Origin: Flavobacterium dankookense
Lineage (GTDB): Bacteria > Bacteroidota > Bacteroidia > Flavobacteriales > Flavobacteriaceae
Direction of reading: 5' to 3'
DNA length: 64,000 nucleotides
NCBI RefSeq assembly: GCF_004362665.1
Contig: NZ_SNXR01000012.1
Coordinates: forward strand, 531,308 to 595,307
The number at the start of each line of letters is the position of its first letter. The first letter of the stretch is position 1. The notes beneath the pieces were generated by a model. The model had not been told where the DNA came from, made no database searches, and saw nothing but the letters and a program-made list of their open reading frames with translations. Positions 61,872 through 64,000 of this stretch are shown in pieces. The position numbers were made by a program, and so were the translations under genes.

Positions 61872-64000
61872 ATGAAGAATATTTTAAAGTTAATTTTAGC
61901 ATTGGTTTTTACGAATTTAGTTGTTGCACAAAACGAACCAAATGATTGTGTCAACGCTATAATTGTATGCGGAAATGGTAGTTTCACATCCAACGCAAAT
62001 GGTAGCGGAAGTACTCAAGAAATCAATGCCTGTGGCGGAATGGAAATTAATTCCCTATGGTTAAAAATAAATATTGTTCAAGGTGGAACGTTGGGTTTTA
62101 ATATAATTCCTGATGATCCTAGTATTATTGTTGATTATGATTTTTGGGTTTTTGGACCAAATCCTAATTGTACAGCTTTAGGAGTTCCAATCAGATGCGC
62201 CACGACGAATCCGCAAGAAGCTGGATTAACCAATAATATTACAGGAATGAATGGTTCAACTTTGTTAACACAAACTGGACCTGGTTCTGATGGAAATGGT
62301 TTTGTTAGATGGTTAACGGTTGTTCCTGGACAATCCTATTATATTGTCATTGACAGACCTGTTGGAGATGGCGGTTTTCAAATTCAATGGACAGGTTCAG
62401 CCATGTCAGGAACAGGAGCTTTTACAACTCCGCCAACCGTAAATTCAATAGCAGACGTTTTGACTTGTAGTAATACTCCAAATGTTGGGATTTACAATCT
62501 TGATACAGTAAGATCACTCATAAATGCAGATACTTCTAACAATACGATTTCATTTCATACTTCCCTAGAAGAAGCAAATGATAATACAAATCCATTGCCA
62601 GATATTTATGCCAATACATCAAATCCTCAAACAATTTTTGTCAGAGTAACTAATAATTTGTCGGGTTGTTACAACACAACAGACTTTGATTTAGTAGTGA
62701 ATTTAGTACCTAATGCATCGTTAAGTGTCTCTGATACAGATATATGTTCTGGTGATGGTGTAACAGTCACTTTTACTGGAACTCCTAATGCAACATTTGA
62801 TTACAGTATTGATGGTGGTCCAATTCAAACTGCAATTCTAAATGCTTCAGGAACATTTACAATGACAGAAATTCTTACTTCAGATAGGACATATACATTA
62901 ACTGGAGTTAGAGTTCTAGATGGCTTAGGAGCTATAATCTGTTCACAACCATCGAATCAGACAATTACTGTTGCCGTAAATCCCGCGCCTACAGTAACCA
63001 TATCGGGAACGACAACAATTTGTTCTGGAGCAACTACTAATATTACTTTTAATGGCACTCCAAATGCAACTGTTACTTACACCGTTGATGGAGGTAGTAA
63101 TCAAACTATTCTATTGGACAATACTGGTTTTGCTGTTCTAACAACTCCAGTATTAACTTTAGACAGTACTTACAACTTAGTAAATGTTATTTCATCAGGT
63201 ACTTCTTTATGTAGCCGAGTAATATCAGGCTCTGCTATTGTGACAATTGGGTCACTTCCAACGGTAACTATTTCAGGAACTACAACAATATGTTCAGGTG
63301 ATACAACTCAAATAATATTTACTGGAACAGCAAATGCAACAGTTACCTACACAGTTGATAGCGGTAGCAACCAAACAATTTTATTAAATGGAATGGGTTC
63401 AGCTGTTTTAACCACACCAGCATTGACTAACAACAGTATTTATGATTTAGTTAATGTTTCATTGCCTGGAACTCCACTTTGTATTCAATCCCAAACAGGT
63501 TCTGCTTTTATATCTATAAGTCCTTTGCCAACAGCAAGTATTTCTGGAACAACAACAATTTGTTCTGGTGAATCGGCTCAAATAACATTTACCGGAACCC
63601 CAAATAGTGAAGTTACCTATAACATTGGAACAAATCCAAACCAAACTATTATGTTAGATTCTATCGGTAATGCTTTACTCTGGACTCCAGTTTTGAACAC
63701 TACAACATCTTATAATTTGATTAGTGTTAAAGATTTAAATACTACTTGCTCTCAATCACAAATAGGAATAGCAATCATAACGATTCTTCCAAAACCCTTT
63801 GCCAATCCAACCATTACAGATTATGCCTTGTGTGATTACACCAATCCGGGCGATGGAGAAGAGGTTTTCACTTTAAACAGTAAAACGGCAGAGATAATCA
63901 ACGGGCAAGTAGGTTTAACGGTAGGCTATTATCTAACCCAACAAGACGCAGAAGACCAAATTAATCCATTACCAAATTTATACACCAATACGACTATTGG
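61872..64000 (+). CDS. Second giant surface protein with tandem Ig-like modules, partial
   Basis: Open from ATG 61872 to the right edge (709 codons visible, no stop). Signal peptide MKNILKLILALVFTNLVVAQ, then a Cys-containing jellyroll domain (about 21-190: NEPNDCVNAIIVCGNGSFTS, YDFWVFGPNPNC, WLTVVPGQSYYIVIDRPVGD). A segment with SNTPNVGIYNLDTVRSLINA precedes four tandem ~90-residue modules (62709 to about 63790) opening with variants of TVTISGTTTICSG. The last visible part (ITDYALCDYTNPGDGEEVFT) is typical of long Flavobacterium gliding-type proteins that end in a type B sorting domain, which would lie beyond the window. It is in line with the adhesin-PorP-OmpA genes and may be exported by the same machinery. 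Confidence 0.88.
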   Translation, partial: MKNILKLILALVFTNLVVAQNEPNDCVNAIIVCGNGSFTSNANGSGSTQEINACGGMEINSLWLKINIVQGGTLGFNIIPDDPSIIVDYDFWVFGPNPNCTALGVPIRCATTNPQEAGLTNNITGMNGSTLLTQTGPGSDGNGFVRWLTVVPGQSYYIVIDRPVGDGGFQIQWTGSAMSGTGAFTTPPTVNSIADVLTCSNTPNVGIYNLDTVRSLINADTSNNTISFHTSLEEANDNTNPLPDIYANTSNPQTIFVRVTNNLSGCYNTTDFDLVVNLVPNASLSVSDTDICSGDGVTVTFTGTPNATFDYSIDGGPIQTAILNASGTFTMTEILTSDRTYTLTGVRVLDGLGAIICSQPSNQTITVAVNPAPTVTISGTTTICSGATTNITFNGTPNATVTYTVDGGSNQTILLDNTGFAVLTTPVLTLDSTYNLVNVISSGTSLCSRVISGSAIVTIGSLPTVTISGTTTICSGDTTQIIFTGTANATVTYTVDSGSNQTILLNGMGSAVLTTPALTNNSIYDLVNVSLPGTPLCIQSQTGSAFISISPLPTASISGTTTICSGESAQITFTGTPNSEVTYNIGTNPNQTIMLDSIGNALLWTPVLNTTTSYNLISVKDLNTTCSQSQIGIAIITILPKPFANPTITDYALCDYTNPGDGEEVFTLNSKTAEIINGQVGLTVGYYLTQQDAEDQINPLPNLYTNTTI
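62709..63793 (+). repeat. Four tandem ~270-bp coding modules
   Basis: Units begin at 62709, 62988, 63258 and 63528; steps are 279, 270 and 270 bases. Each encodes about 90 residues with S-G-T-T-T-I-C-S-G, I-T-F-x-G-T-P-N-A and T-Y-x-V-D-G-G-S-N-Q-T-I style motifs. The DNA copies are diverged, not near-identical, so the array is old or selected to vary. Confidence 0.85.

Overview
The window comes from a low-GC Bacteroidetes genome, most likely Flavobacteriaceae and close to Flavobacterium. The evidence is the type IX secretion (T9SS) sorting domains, the SprF/PorP and CHU-type C-terminal modules, an alternative complex III (actABCDEF) joined to cytochrome oxidase genes, and promoters of the Bacteroidetes form TTG-N17-20-TAnnTTTG. 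Ribosome binding is not marked by Shine-Dalgarno sequences. No prophage, CRISPR array, rRNA operon or biosynthetic cluster was seen.

Layout. 1-2849 (minus): a partial secreted protein, a lipoprotein, tag, a HEPN/MNT toxin-antitoxin pair and a queuosine-precursor transporter. 2943-5057: an M3 peptidase gene split by one in-frame TAA. 5197-8241: tsf, rpsB, rpsI and rplM. 8350-12557: a LacI regulator, an exported ankyrin protein with a T9SS protein, a serine hydrolase and a DUF1493 protein. 12684-20966: polA, a LytS/LytTR two-component pair and a LamG-type T9SS protein operon. 21421-27013: a phosphoesterase, a cysteine-less thioredoxin-like protein, a polysaccharide deacetylase and a large DUF2723 membrane protein. 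27222-32883: tRNA-Gln, a UspA protein and the rimP-nusA-infB operon with a leader hairpin. 33530-44894: actABCDEF-coxB-coxA, the respiratory core that takes electrons from quinol through cytochrome c to oxygen. 44976-47348: ruvB, a four-helix-bundle gene between inverted repeats, and queG. 47497-47769: a 13 x 21-bp tandem array. 48034-50780: two TPR sensor-like proteins, one with an AraC DNA-binding domain. 51229-64000: a T9SS adhesin block made of a 2551-residue type-B substrate, a PorP/SprF protein, an OmpA/PorE-like anchor and a second giant adhesin running off the window.

The most unusual structures are these. (a) A 438-bp unit with 28-bp terminal inverted repeats, each built of four 7-bp words, carries a four-helix-bundle gene and abuts queG, whose usual start codon is missing. 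A palindrome of similar build, without a gene, lies between rpsB and tsf. (b) Direct repeats at exact 21-bp phase lie upstream of the LamG operon, next to a LytTR regulator. (c) The 21-bp tandem array. (d) The thioredoxin-fold protein lacks both catalytic cysteines. (e) An M3 peptidase gene carries a nonsense codon. (f) A 90-residue module is shared by the two giant adhesins.
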